Of a DNA stretch of 64,000 bases, positions 1 to 15,000 are shown piece by piece (positions within the stretch are counted from its first letter, which is position 1; each line of letters starts with the position of its first letter). The position numbers were made by a program, and so were the translations under genes. The DNA is taken from the NCBI GenBank assembly GCA_024734495.1, contig JALMQS010000055.1, positions 13,662,863 to 13,726,862 on the forward strand, in the 5' to 3' direction. The DNA comes from Forficula auricularia. Taxonomy: Eukaryota; Arthropoda; Insecta; Dermaptera; Forficulidae. Below the pieces are notes generated by a model. That model saw nothing but the letters and a program-made list of their open reading frames with translations. It made no database searches and had not been told where the DNA came from.

Positions 1-3000
1 AATTTTAAAAATTTTAAGAAAATCAATGCTTAACGCTTGATTTCAAGGCTCCAATTGGGTCGCTATAATGTTGCTTCAACGCCAGCTCAACTTATACAGA
101 TTAAAAAAATATATTCATTGATCTATTCTCGGGTAGGAAAAATTGTTTAAAAATCCATATGAAAAGTAACGATGATTCTTGAAATGAAACTCGATTCTAC
201 TGTTGCTTGCTGATTTCTTTCATTTCACCTACTCTTGAGATTGACAAAATTTTTGTTCATAAAAAGTCAATGAAAATTAAATTGGCGGGAAGGAAAGTAC
301 ACTGCTGTTCGCTCCTGGTACCCGGATACAAATTTTAAAAATTTTAAGAAAATCAATGCTTAACGCTTGATTTCAAGGCTCCAATTGGGTCGCTATAATG
401 TTGCTTCAACGCCAGCTCAACTTATACAGATTAAAAAAATATATTCATTGATCTATTCTCGGGTAGGAAAAATTGTTTAAAAATCCATATGAAAAGTAAC
501 GATGATTCTTGAAATGAAACTCGATTCTACTGTTGCTTGCTGATTTCTTTCATTTCACCTACTCTTGAGATTGACAAAATTTTTGTTCATAAAAAGTCAA
601 TGAAAATTAAATTGGCGGGAAGGAAAGTACACTGCTGTTCGCTCCTGGTACCCGGATACAAATTTTAAAAATTTTAAGAAAATCAATGCTTAACGCTTGA
701 TTTCAAGGCTCCAATTGGGTCGCTATAATGTTGCTTCAACGCCAGCTCAACTTATACAGATTAAAAAAATATATTCATTGATCTATTCTCGGGTAGGAAA
801 AATTGTTTAAAAATCCATATGAAAAGTAACGATGATTCTTGAAATGAAACTCGATTCTACTGTTGCTTGCTGATTTCTTTCATTTCACCTACTCTTGAGA
901 TTGACAAAATTTTTGTTCATAAAAAGTCAATGAAAATTAAATTGGCGGGAAGGAAAGTACACTGCTGTTCGCTCCTGGTACCCGGATACAAATTTTAAAA
1001 ATTTTAAGAAAATCAATGCTTAACGCTTGATTTCAAGGCTCCAATTGGGTCGCTATAATGTTGCTTCAACGCCAGCTCAACTTATACAGATTAAAAAAAT
1101 ATATTCATTGATCTATTCTCGGGTAGGAAAAATTGTTTAAAAATCCATATGAAAAGTAACGATGATTCTTGAAATGAAACTCGATTCTACTGTTGCTTGC
1201 TGATTTCTTTCATTTCACCTACTCTTGAGATTGACAAAATTTTTGTTCATAAAAAGTCAATGAAAATTAAATTGGCGGGAAGGAAAGTACACTGCTGTTC
1301 GCTCCTGGTACCCGGATACAAATTTTAAAAATTTTAAGAAAATCAATGCTTAACGCTTGATTTCAAGGCTCCAATTGGGTCGCTATAATGTTGCTTCAAC
1401 GCCAGCTCAACTTATACAGATTAAAAAAATATATTCATTGATCTATTCTCGGGTAGGAAAAATTGTTTAAAAATCCATATGAAAAGTAACGATGATTCTT
1501 GAAATGAAACTCGATTCTACTGTTGCTTGCTGATTTCTTTCATTTCACCTACTCTTGAGATTGACAAAATTTTTGTTCATAAAAAGTCAATGAAAATTAA
1601 ATTGGCGGGAAGGAAAGTACACTGCTGTTCGCTCCTGGTACCCGGATACAAATTTTAAAAATTTTAAGAAAATCAATGCTTAACGCTTGATTTCAAGGCT
1701 CCAATTGGGTCGCTATAATGTTGCTTCAACGCCAGCTCAACTTATACAGATTAAAAAAATATATTCATTGATCTATTCTCGGGTAGGAAAAATTGTTTAA
1801 AAATCCATATGAAAAGTAACGATGATTCTTGAAATGAAACTCGATTCTACTGTTGCTTGCTGATTTCTTTCATTTCACCTACTCTTGAGATTGACAAAAT
1901 TTTTGTTCATAAAAAGTCAATGAAAATTAAATTGGCGGGAAGGAAAGTACACTGCTGTTCGCTCCTGGTACCCGGATACAAATTTTAAAAATTTTAAGAA
2001 AATCAATGCTTAACGCTTGATTTCAAGGCTCCAATTGGGTCGCTATAATGTTGCTTCAACGCCAGCTCAACTTATACAGATTAAAAAAATATATTCATTG
2101 ATCTATTCTCGGGTAGGAAAAATTGTTTAAAAATCCATATGAAAAGTAACGATGATTCTTGAAATGAAACTCGATTCTACTGTTGCTTGCTGATTTCTTT
2201 CATTTCACCTACTCTTGAGATTGACAAAATTTTTGTTCATAAAAAGTCAATGAAAATTAAATTGGCGGGAAGGAAAGTACACTGCTGTTCGCTCCTGGTA
2301 CCCGGATACAAATTTTAAAAATTTTAAGAAAATCAATGCTTAACGCTTGATTTCAAGGCTCCAATTGGGTCGCTATAATGTTGCTTCAACGCCAGCTCAA
2401 CTTATACAGATTAAAAAAATATATTCATTGATCTATTCTCGGGTAGGAAAAATTGTTTAAAAATCCATATGAAAAGTAACGATGATTCTTGAAATGAAAC
2501 TCGATTCTACTGTTGCTTGCTGATTTCTTTCATTTCACCTACTCTTGAGATTGACAAAATTTTTGTTCATAAAAAGTCAATGAAAATTAAATTGGCGGGA
2601 AGGAAAGTACACTGCTGTTCGCTCCTGGTACCCGGATACAAATTTTAAAAATTTTAAGAAAATCAATGCTTAACGCTTGATTTCAAGGCTCCAATTGGGT
2701 CGCTATAATGTTGCTTCAACGCCAGCTCAACTTATACAGATTAAAAAAATATATTCATTGATCTATTCTCGGGTAGGAAAAATTGTTTAAAAATCCATAT
2801 GAAAAGTAACGATGATTCTTGAAATGAAACTCGATTCTACTGTTGCTTGCTGATTTCTTTCATTTCACCTACTCTTGAGATTGACAAAATTTTTGTTCAT
2901 AAAAAGTCAATGAAAATTAAATTGGCGGGAAGGAAAGTACACTGCTGTTCGCTCCTGGTACCCGGATACAAATTTTAAAAATTTTAAGAAAATCAATGCT

Positions 3001-6000
3001 TAACGCTTGATTTCAAGGCTCCAATTGGGTCGCTATAATGTTGCTTCAACGCCAGCTCAACTTATACAGATTAAAAAAATATATTCATTGATCTATTCTC
3101 GGGTAGGAAAAATTGTTTAAAAATCCATATGAAAAGTAACGATGATTCTTGAAATGAAACTCGATTCTACTGTTGCTTGCTGATTTCTTTCATTTCACCT
3201 ACTCTTGAGATTGACAAAATTTTTGTTCATAAAAAGTCAATGAAAATTAAATTGGCGGGAAGGAAAGTACACTGCTGTTCGCTCCTGGTACCCGGATACA
3301 AATTTTAAAAATTTTAAGAAAATCAATGCTTAACGCTTGATTTCAAGGCTCCAATTGGGTCGCTATAATGTTGCTTCAACGCCAGCTCAACTTATACAGA
3401 TTAAAAAAATATATTCATTGATCTATTCTCGGGTAGGAAAAATTGTTTAAAAATCCATATGAAAAGTAACGATGATTCTTGAAATGAAACTCGATTCTAC
3501 TGTTGCTTGCTGATTTCTTTCATTTCACCTACTCTTGAGATTGACAAAATTTTTGTTCATAAAAAGTCAATGAAAATTAAATTGGCGGGAAGGAAAGTAC
3601 ACTGCTGTTCGCTCCTGGTACCCGGATACAAATTTTAAAAATTTTAAGAAAATCAATGCTTAACGCTTGATTTCAAGGCTCCAATTGGGTCGCTATAATG
3701 TTGCTTCAACGCCAGCTCAACTTATACAGATTAAAAAAATATATTCATTGATCTATTCTCGGGTAGGAAAAATTGTTTAAAAATCCATATGAAAAGTAAC
3801 GATGATTCTTGAAATGAAACTCGATTCTACTGTTGCTTGCTGATTTCTTTCATTTCACCTACTCTTGAGATTGACAAAATTTTTGTTCATAAAAAGTCAA
3901 TGAAAATTAAATTGGCGGGAAGGAAAGTACACTGCTGTTCGCTCCTGGTACCCGGATACAAATTTTAAAAATTTTAAGAAAATCAATGCTTAACGCTTGA
4001 TTTCAAGGCTCCAATTGGGTCGCTATAATGTTGCTTCAACGCCAGCTCAACTTATACAGATTAAAAAAATATATTCATTGATCTATTCTCGGGTAGGAAA
4101 AATTGTTTAAAAATCCATATGAAAAGTAACGATGATTCTTGAAATGAAACTCGATTCTACTGTTGCTTGCTGATTTCTTTCATTTCACCTACTCTTGAGA
4201 TTGACAAAATTTTTGTTCATAAAAAGTCAATGAAAATTAAATTGGCGGGAAGGAAAGTACACTGCTGTTCGCTCCTGGTACCCGGATACAAATTTTAAAA
4301 ATTTTAAGAAAATCAATGCTTAACGCTTGATTTCAAGGCTCCAATTGGGTCGCTATAATGTTGCTTCAACGCCAGCTCAACTTATACAGATTAAAAAAAT
4401 ATATTCATTGATCTATTCTCGGGTAGGAAAAATTGTTTAAAAATCCATATGAAAAGTAACGATGATTCTTGAAATGAAACTCGATTCTACTGTTGCTTGC
4501 TGATTTCTTTCATTTCACCTACTCTTGAGATTGACAAAATTTTTGTTCATAAAAAGTCAATGAAAATTAAATTGGCGGGAAGGAAAGTACACTGCTGTTC
4601 GCTCCTGGTACCCGGATACAAATTTTAAAAATTTTAAGAAAATCAATGCTTAACGCTTGATTTCAAGGCTCCAATTGGGTCGCTATAATGTTGCTTCAAC
4701 GCCAGCTCAACTTATACAGATTAAAAAAATATATTCATTGATCTATTCTCGGGTAGGAAAAATTGTTTAAAAATCCATATGAAAAGTAACGATGATTCTT
4801 GAAATGAAACTCGATTCTACTGTTGCTTGCTGATTTCTTTCATTTCACCTACTCTTGAGATTGACAAAATTTTTGTTCATAAAAAGTCAATGAAAATTAA
4901 ATTGGCGGGAAGGAAAGTACACTGCTGTTCGCTCCTGGTACCCGGATACAAATTTTAAAAATTTTAAGAAAATCAATGCTTAACGCTTGATTTCAAGGCT
5001 CCAATTGGGTCGCTATAATGTTGCTTCAACGCCAGCTCAACTTATACAGATTAAAAAAATATATTCATTGATCTATTCTCGGGTAGGAAAAATTGTTTAA
5101 AAATCCATATGAAAAGTAACGATGATTCTTGAAATGAAACTCGATTCTACTGTTGCTTGCTGATTTCTTTCATTTCACCTACTCTTGAGATTGACAAAAT
5201 TTTTGTTCATAAAAAGTCAATGAAAATTAAATTGGCGGGAAGGAAAGTACACTGCTGTTCGCTCCTGGTACCCGGATACAAATTTTAAAAATTTTAAGAA
5301 AATCAATGCTTAACGCTTGATTTCAAGGCTCCAATTGGGTCGCTATAATGTTGCTTCAACGCCAGCTCAACTTATACAGATTAAAAAAATATATTCATTG
5401 ATCTATTCTCGGGTAGGAAAAATTGTTTAAAAATCCATATGAAAAGTAACGATGATTCTTGAAATGAAACTCGATTCTACTGTTGCTTGCTGATTTCTTT
5501 CATTTCACCTACTCTTGAGATTGACAAAATTTTTGTTCATAAAAAGTCAATGAAAATTAAATTGGCGGGAAGGAAAGTACACTGCTGTTCGCTCCTGGTA
5601 CCCGGATACAAATTTTAAAAATTTTAAGAAAATCAATGCTTAACGCTTGATTTCAAGGCTCCAATTGGGTCGCTATAATGTTGCTTCAACGCCAGCTCAA
5701 CTTATACAGATTAAAAAAATATATTCATTGATCTATTCTCGGGTAGGAAAAATTGTTTAAAAATCCATATGAAAAGTAACGATGATTCTTGAAATGAAAC
5801 TCGATTCTACTGTTGCTTGCTGATTTCTTTCATTTCACCTACTCTTGAGATTGACAAAATTTTTGTTCATAAAAAGTCAATGAAAATTAAATTGGCGGGA
5901 AGGAAAGTACACTGCTGTTCGCTCCTGGTACCCGGATACAAATTTTAAAAATTTTAAGAAAATCAATGCTTAACGCTTGATTTCAAGGCTCCAATTGGGT

Positions 6001-9000
6001 CGCTATAATGTTGCTTCAACGCCAGCTCAACTTATACAGATTAAAAAAATATATTCATTGATCTATTCTCGGGTAGGAAAAATTGTTTAAAAATCCATAT
6101 GAAAAGTAACGATGATTCTTGAAATGAAACTCGATTCTACTGTTGCTTGCTGATTTCTTTCATTTCACCTACTCTTGAGATTGACAAAATTTTTGTTCAT
6201 AAAAAGTCAATGAAAATTAAATTGGCGGGAAGGAAAGTACACTGCTGTTCGCTCCTGGTACCCGGATACAAATTTTAAAAATTTTAAGAAAATCAATGCT
6301 TAACGCTTGATTTCAAGGCTCCAATTGGGTCGCTATAATGTTGCTTCAACGCCAGCTCAACTTATACAGATTAAAAAAATATATTCATTGATCTATTCTC
6401 GGGTAGGAAAAATTGTTTAAAAATCCATATGAAAAGTAACGATGATTCTTGAAATGAAACTCGATTCTACTGTTGCTTGCTGATTTCTTTCATTTCACCT
6501 ACTCTTGAGATTGACAAAATTTTTGTTCATAAAAAGTCAATGAAAATTAAATTGGCGGGAAGGAAAGTACACTGCTGTTCGCTCCTGGTACCCGGATACA
6601 AATTTTAAAAATTTTAAGAAAATCAATGCTTAACGCTTGATTTCAAGGCTCCAATTGGGTCGCTATAATGTTGCTTCAACGCCAGCTCAACTTATACAGA
6701 TTAAAAAAATATATTCATTGATCTATTCTCGGGTAGGAAAAATTGTTTAAAAATCCATATGAAAAGTAACGATGATTCTTGAAATGAAACTCGATTCTAC
6801 TGTTGCTTGCTGATTTCTTTCATTTCACCTACTCTTGAGATTGACAAAATTTTTGTTCATAAAAAGTCAATGAAAATTAAATTGGCGGGAAGGAAAGTAC
6901 ACTGCTGTTCGCTCCTGGTACCCGGATACAAATTTTAAAAATTTTAAGAAAATCAATGCTTAACGCTTGATTTCAAGGCTCCAATTGGGTCGCTATAATG
7001 TTGCTTCAACGCCAGCTCAACTTATACAGATTAAAAAAATATATTCATTGATCTATTCTCGGGTAGGAAAAATTGTTTAAAAATCCATATGAAAAGTAAC
7101 GATGATTCTTGAAATGAAACTCGATTCTACTGTTGCTTGCTGATTTCTTTCATTTCACCTACTCTTGAGATTGACAAAATTTTTGTTCATAAAAAGTCAA
7201 TGAAAATTAAATTGGCGGGAAGGAAAGTACACTGCTGTTCGCTCCTGGTACCCGGATACAAATTTTAAAAATTTTAAGAAAATCAATGCTTAACGCTTGA
7301 TTTCAAGGCTCCAATTGGGTCGCTATAATGTTGCTTCAACGCCAGCTCAACTTATACAGATTAAAAAAATATATTCATTGATCTATTCTCGGGTAGGAAA
7401 AATTGTTTAAAAATCCATATGAAAAGTAACGATGATTCTTGAAATGAAACTCGATTCTACTGTTGCTTGCTGATTTCTTTCATTTCACCTACTCTTGAGA
7501 TTGACAAAATTTTTGTTCATAAAAAGTCAATGAAAATTAAATTGGCGGGAAGGAAAGTACACTGCTGTTCGCTCCTGGTACCCGGATACAAATTTTAAAA
7601 ATTTTAAGAAAATCAATGCTTAACGCTTGATTTCAAGGCTCCAATTGGGTCGCTATAATGTTGCTTCAACGCCAGCTCAACTTATACAGATTAAAAAAAT
7701 ATATTCATTGATCTATTCTCGGGTAGGAAAAATTGTTTAAAAATCCATATGAAAAGTAACGATGATTCTTGAAATGAAACTCGATTCTACTGTTGCTTGC
7801 TGATTTCTTTCATTTCACCTACTCTTGAGATTGACAAAATTTTTGTTCATAAAAAGTCAATGAAAATTAAATTGGCGGGAAGGAAAGTACACTGCTGTTC
7901 GCTCCTGGTACCCGGATACAAATTTTAAAAATTTTAAGAAAATCAATGCTTAACGCTTGATTTCAAGGCTCCAATTGGGTCGCTATAATGTTGCTTCAAC
8001 GCCAGCTCAACTTATACAGATTAAAAAAATATATTCATTGATCTATTCTCGGGTAGGAAAAATTGTTTAAAAATCCATATGAAAAGTAACGATGATTCTT
8101 GAAATGAAACTCGATTCTACTGTTGCTTGCTGATTTCTTTCATTTCACCTACTCTTGAGATTGACAAAATTTTTGTTCATAAAAAGTCAATGAAAATTAA
8201 ATTGGCGGGAAGGAAAGTACACTGCTGTTCGCTCCTGGTACCCGGATACAAATTTTAAAAATTTTAAGAAAATCAATGCTTAACGCTTGATTTCAAGGCT
8301 CCAATTGGGTCGCTATAATGTTGCTTCAACGCCAGCTCAACTTATACAGATTAAAAAAATATATTCATTGATCTATTCTCGGGTAGGAAAAATTGTTTAA
8401 AAATCCATATGAAAAGTAACGATGATTCTTGAAATGAAACTCGATTCTACTGTTGCTTGCTGATTTCTTTCATTTCACCTACTCTTGAGATTGACAAAAT
8501 TTTTGTTCATAAAAAGTCAATGAAAATTAAATTGGCGGGAAGGAAAGTACACTGCTGTTCGCTCCTGGTACCCGGATACAAATTTTAAAAATTTTAAGAA
8601 AATCAATGCTTAACGCTTGATTTCAAGGCTCCAATTGGGTCGCTATAATGTTGCTTCAACGCCAGCTCAACTTATACAGATTAAAAAAATATATTCATTG
8701 ATCTATTCTCGGGTAGGAAAAATTGTTTAAAAATCCATATGAAAAGTAACGATGATTCTTGAAATGAAACTCGATTCTACTGTTGCTTGCTGATTTCTTT
8801 CATTTCACCTACTCTTGAGATTGACAAAATTTTTGTTCATAAAAAGTCAATGAAAATTAAATTGGCGGGAAGGAAAGTACACTGCTGTTCGCTCCTGGTA
8901 CCCGGATACAAATTTTAAAAATTTTAAGAAAATCAATGCTTAACGCTTGATTTCAAGGCTCCAATTGGGTCGCTATAATGTTGCTTCAACGCCAGCTCAA

Positions 9001-12000
9001 CTTATACAGATTAAAAAAATATATTCATTGATCTATTCTCGGGTAGGAAAAATTGTTTAAAAATCCATATGAAAAGTAACGATGATTCTTGAAATGAAAC
9101 TCGATTCTACTGTTGCTTGCTGATTTCTTTCATTTCACCTACTCTTGAGATTGACAAAATTTTTGTTCATAAAAAGTCAATGAAAATTAAATTGGCGGGA
9201 AGGAAAGTACACTGCTGTTCGCTCCTGGTACCCGGATACAAATTTTAAAAATTTTAAGAAAATCAATGCTTAACGCTTGATTTCAAGGCTCCAATTGGGT
9301 CGCTATAATGTTGCTTCAACGCCAGCTCAACTTATACAGATTAAAAAAATATATTCATTGATCTATTCTCGGGTAGGAAAAATTGTTTAAAAATCCATAT
9401 GAAAAGTAACGATGATTCTTGAAATGAAACTCGATTCTACTGTTGCTTGCTGATTTCTTTCATTTCACCTACTCTTGAGATTGACAAAATTTTTGTTCAT
9501 AAAAAGTCAATGAAAATTAAATTGGCGGGAAGGAAAGTACACTGCTGTTCGCTCCTGGTACCCGGATACAAATTTTAAAAATTTTAAGAAAATCAATGCT
9601 TAACGCTTGATTTCAAGGCTCCAATTGGGTCGCTATAATGTTGCTTCAACGCCAGCTCAACTTATACAGATTAAAAAAATATATTCATTGATCTATTCTC
9701 GGGTAGGAAAAATTGTTTAAAAATCCATATGAAAAGTAACGATGATTCTTGAAATGAAACTCGATTCTACTGTTGCTTGCTGATTTCTTTCATTTCACCT
9801 ACTCTTGAGATTGACAAAATTTTTGTTCATAAAAAGTCAATGAAAATTAAATTGGCGGGAAGGAAAGTACACTGCTGTTCGCTCCTGGTACCCGGATACA
9901 AATTTTAAAAATTTTAAGAAAATCAATGCTTAACGCTTGATTTCAAGGCTCCAATTGGGTCGCTATAATGTTGCTTCAACGCCAGCTCAACTTATACAGA
10001 TTAAAAAAATATATTCATTGATCTATTCTCGGGTAGGAAAAATTGTTTAAAAATCCATATGAAAAGTAACGATGATTCTTGAAATGAAACTCGATTCTAC
10101 TGTTGCTTGCTGATTTCTTTCATTTCACCTACTCTTGAGATTGACAAAATTTTTGTTCATAAAAAGTCAATGAAAATTAAATTGGCGGGAAGGAAAGTAC
10201 ACTGCTGTTCGCTCCTGGTACCCGGATACAAATTTTAAAAATTTTAAGAAAATCAATGCTTAACGCTTGATTTCAAGGCTCCAATTGGGTCGCTATAATG
10301 TTGCTTCAACGCCAGCTCAACTTATACAGATTAAAAAAATATATTCATTGATCTATTCTCGGGTAGGAAAAATTGTTTAAAAATCCATATGAAAAGTAAC
10401 GATGATTCTTGAAATGAAACTCGATTCTACTGTTGCTTGCTGATTTCTTTCATTTCACCTACTCTTGAGATTGACAAAATTTTTGTTCATAAAAAGTCAA
10501 TGAAAATTAAATTGGCGGGAAGGAAAGTACACTGCTGTTCGCTCCTGGTACCCGGATACAAATTTTAAAAATTTTAAGAAAATCAATGCTTAACGCTTGA
10601 TTTCAAGGCTCCAATTGGGTCGCTATAATGTTGCTTCAACGCCAGCTCAACTTATACAGATTAAAAAAATATATTCATTGATCTATTCTCGGGTAGGAAA
10701 AATTGTTTAAAAATCCATATGAAAAGTAACGATGATTCTTGAAATGAAACTCGATTCTACTGTTGCTTGCTGATTTCTTTCATTTCACCTACTCTTGAGA
10801 TTGACAAAATTTTTGTTCATAAAAAGTCAATGAAAATTAAATTGGCGGGAAGGAAAGTACACTGCTGTTCGCTCCTGGTACCCGGATACAAATTTTAAAA
10901 ATTTTAAGAAAATCAATGCTTAACGCTTGATTTCAAGGCTCCAATTGGGTCGCTATAATGTTGCTTCAACGCCAGCTCAACTTATACAGATTAAAAAAAT
11001 ATATTCATTGATCTATTCTCGGGTAGGAAAAATTGTTTAAAAATCCATATGAAAAGTAACGATGATTCTTGAAATGAAACTCGATTCTACTGTTGCTTGC
11101 TGATTTCTTTCATTTCACCTACTCTTGAGATTGACAAAATTTTTGTTCATAAAAAGTCAATGAAAATTAAATTGGCGGGAAGGAAAGTACACTGCTGTTC
11201 GCTCCTGGTACCCGGATACAAATTTTAAAAATTTTAAGAAAATCAATGCTTAACGCTTGATTTCAAGGCTCCAATTGGGTCGCTATAATGTTGCTTCAAC
11301 GCCAGCTCAACTTATACAGATTAAAAAAATATATTCATTGATCTATTCTCGGGTAGGAAAAATTGTTTAAAAATCCATATGAAAAGTAACGATGATTCTT
11401 GAAATGAAACTCGATTCTACTGTTGCTTGCTGATTTCTTTCATTTCACCTACTCTTGAGATTGACAAAATTTTTGTTCATAAAAAGTCAATGAAAATTAA
11501 ATTGGCGGGAAGGAAAGTACACTGCTGTTCGCTCCTGGTACCCGGATACAAATTTTAAAAATTTTAAGAAAATCAATGCTTAACGCTTGATTTCAAGGCT
11601 CCAATTGGGTCGCTATAATGTTGCTTCAACGCCAGCTCAACTTATACAGATTAAAAAAATATATTCATTGATCTATTCTCGGGTAGGAAAAATTGTTTAA
11701 AAATCCATATGAAAAGTAACGATGATTCTTGAAATGAAACTCGATTCTACTGTTGCTTGCTGATTTCTTTCATTTCACCTACTCTTGAGATTGACAAAAT
11801 TTTTGTTCATAAAAAGTCAATGAAAATTAAATTGGCGGGAAGGAAAGTACACTGCTGTTCGCTCCTGGTACCCGGATACAAATTTTAAAAATTTTAAGAA
11901 AATCAATGCTTAACGCTTGATTTCAAGGCTCCAATTGGGTCGCTATAATGTTGCTTCAACGCCAGCTCAACTTATACAGATTAAAAAAATATATTCATTG

Positions 12001-15000
12001 ATCTATTCTCGGGTAGGAAAAATTGTTTAAAAATCCATATGAAAAGTAACGATGATTCTTGAAATGAAACTCGATTCTACTGTTGCTTGCTGATTTCTTT
12101 CATTTCACCTACTCTTGAGATTGACAAAATTTTTGTTCATAAAAAGTCAATGAAAATTAAATTGGCGGGAAGGAAAGTACACTGCTGTTCGCTCCTGGTA
12201 CCCGGATACAAATTTTAAAAATTTTAAGAAAATCAATGCTTAACGCTTGATTTCAAGGCTCCAATTGGGTCGCTATAATGTTGCTTCAACGCCAGCTCAA
12301 CTTATACAGATTAAAAAAATATATTCATTGATCTATTCTCGGGTAGGAAAAATTGTTTAAAAATCCATATGAAAAGTAACGATGATTCTTGAAATGAAAC
12401 TCGATTCTACTGTTGCTTGCTGATTTCTTTCATTTCACCTACTCTTGAGATTGACAAAATTTTTGTTCATAAAAAGTCAATGAAAATTAAATTGGCGGGA
12501 AGGAAAGTACACTGCTGTTCGCTCCTGGTACCCGGATACAAATTTTAAAAATTTTAAGAAAATCAATGCTTAACGCTTGATTTCAAGGCTCCAATTGGGT
12601 CGCTATAATGTTGCTTCAACGCCAGCTCAACTTATACAGATTAAAAAAATATATTCATTGATCTATTCTCGGGTAGGAAAAATTGTTTAAAAATCCATAT
12701 GAAAAGTAACGATGATTCTTGAAATGAAACTCGATTCTACTGTTGCTTGCTGATTTCTTTCATTTCACCTACTCTTGAGATTGACAAAATTTTTGTTCAT
12801 AAAAAGTCAATGAAAATTAAATTGGCGGGAAGGAAAGTACACTGCTGTTCGCTCCTGGTACCCGGATACAAATTTTAAAAATTTTAAGAAAATCAATGCT
12901 TAACGCTTGATTTCAAGGCTCCAATTGGGTCGCTATAATGTTGCTTCAACGCCAGCTCAACTTATACAGATTAAAAAAATATATTCATTGATCTATTCTC
13001 GGGTAGGAAAAATTGTTTAAAAATCCATATGAAAAGTAACGATGATTCTTGAAATGAAACTCGATTCTACTGTTGCTTGCTGATTTCTTTCATTTCACCT
13101 ACTCTTGAGATTGACAAAATTTTTGTTCATAAAAAGTCAATGAAAATTAAATTGGCGGGAAGGAAAGTACACTGCTGTTCGCTCCTGGTACCCGGATACA
13201 AATTTTAAAAATTTTAAGAAAATCAATGCTTAACGCTTGATTTCAAGGCTCCAATTGGGTCGCTATAATGTTGCTTCAACGCCAGCTCAACTTATACAGA
13301 TTAAAAAAATATATTCATTGATCTATTCTCGGGTAGGAAAAATTGTTTAAAAATCCATATGAAAAGTAACGATGATTCTTGAAATGAAACTCGATTCTAC
13401 TGTTGCTTGCTGATTTCTTTCATTTCACCTACTCTTGAGATTGACAAAATTTTTGTTCATAAAAAGTCAATGAAAATTAAATTGGCGGGAAGGAAAGTAC
13501 ACTGCTGTTCGCTCCTGGTACCCGGATACAAATTTTAAAAATTTTAAGAAAATCAATGCTTAACGCTTGATTTCAAGGCTCCAATTGGGTCGCTATAATG
13601 TTGCTTCAACGCCAGCTCAACTTATACAGATTAAAAAAATATATTCATTGATCTATTCTCGGGTAGGAAAAATTGTTTAAAAATCCATATGAAAAGTAAC
13701 GATGATTCTTGAAATGAAACTCGATTCTACTGTTGCTTGCTGATTTCTTTCATTTCACCTACTCTTGAGATTGACAAAATTTTTGTTCATAAAAAGTCAA
13801 TGAAAATTAAATTGGCGGGAAGGAAAGTACACTGCTGTTCGCTCCTGGTACCCGGATACAAATTTTAAAAATTTTAAGAAAATCAATGCTTAACGCTTGA
13901 TTTCAAGGCTCCAATTGGGTCGCTATAATGTTGCTTCAACGCCAGCTCAACTTATACAGATTAAAAAAATATATTCATTGATCTATTCTCGGGTAGGAAA
14001 AATTGTTTAAAAATCCATATGAAAAGTAACGATGATTCTTGAAATGAAACTCGATTCTACTGTTGCTTGCTGATTTCTTTCATTTCACCTACTCTTGAGA
14101 TTGACAAAATTTTTGTTCATAAAAAGTCAATGAAAATTAAATTGGCGGGAAGGAAAGTACACTGCTGTTCGCTCCTGGTACCCGGATACAAATTTTAAAA
14201 ATTTTAAGAAAATCAATGCTTAACGCTTGATTTCAAGGCTCCAATTGGGTCGCTATAATGTTGCTTCAACGCCAGCTCAACTTATACAGATTAAAAAAAT
14301 ATATTCATTGATCTATTCTCGGGTAGGAAAAATTGTTTAAAAATCCATATGAAAAGTAACGATGATTCTTGAAATGAAACTCGATTCTACTGTTGCTTGC
14401 TGATTTCTTTCATTTCACCTACTCTTGAGATTGACAAAATTTTTGTTCATAAAAAGTCAATGAAAATTAAATTGGCGGGAAGGAAAGTACACTGCTGTTC
14501 GCTCCTGGTACCCGGATACAAATTTTAAAAATTTTAAGAAAATCAATGCTTAACGCTTGATTTCAAGGCTCCAATTGGGTCGCTATAATGTTGCTTCAAC
14601 GCCAGCTCAACTTATACAGATTAAAAAAATATATTCATTGATCTATTCTCGGGTAGGAAAAATTGTTTAAAAATCCATATGAAAAGTAACGATGATTCTT
14701 GAAATGAAACTCGATTCTACTGTTGCTTGCTGATTTCTTTCATTTCACCTACTCTTGAGATTGACAAAATTTTTGTTCATAAAAAGTCAATGAAAATTAA
14801 ATTGGCGGGAAGGAAAGTACACTGCTGTTCGCTCCTGGTACCCGGATACAAATTTTAAAAATTTTAAGAAAATCAATGCTTAACGCTTGATTTCAAGGCT
14901 CCAATTGGGTCGCTATAATGTTGCTTCAACGCCAGCTCAACTTATACAGATTAAAAAAATATATTCATTGATCTATTCTCGGGTAGGAAAAATTGTTTAA

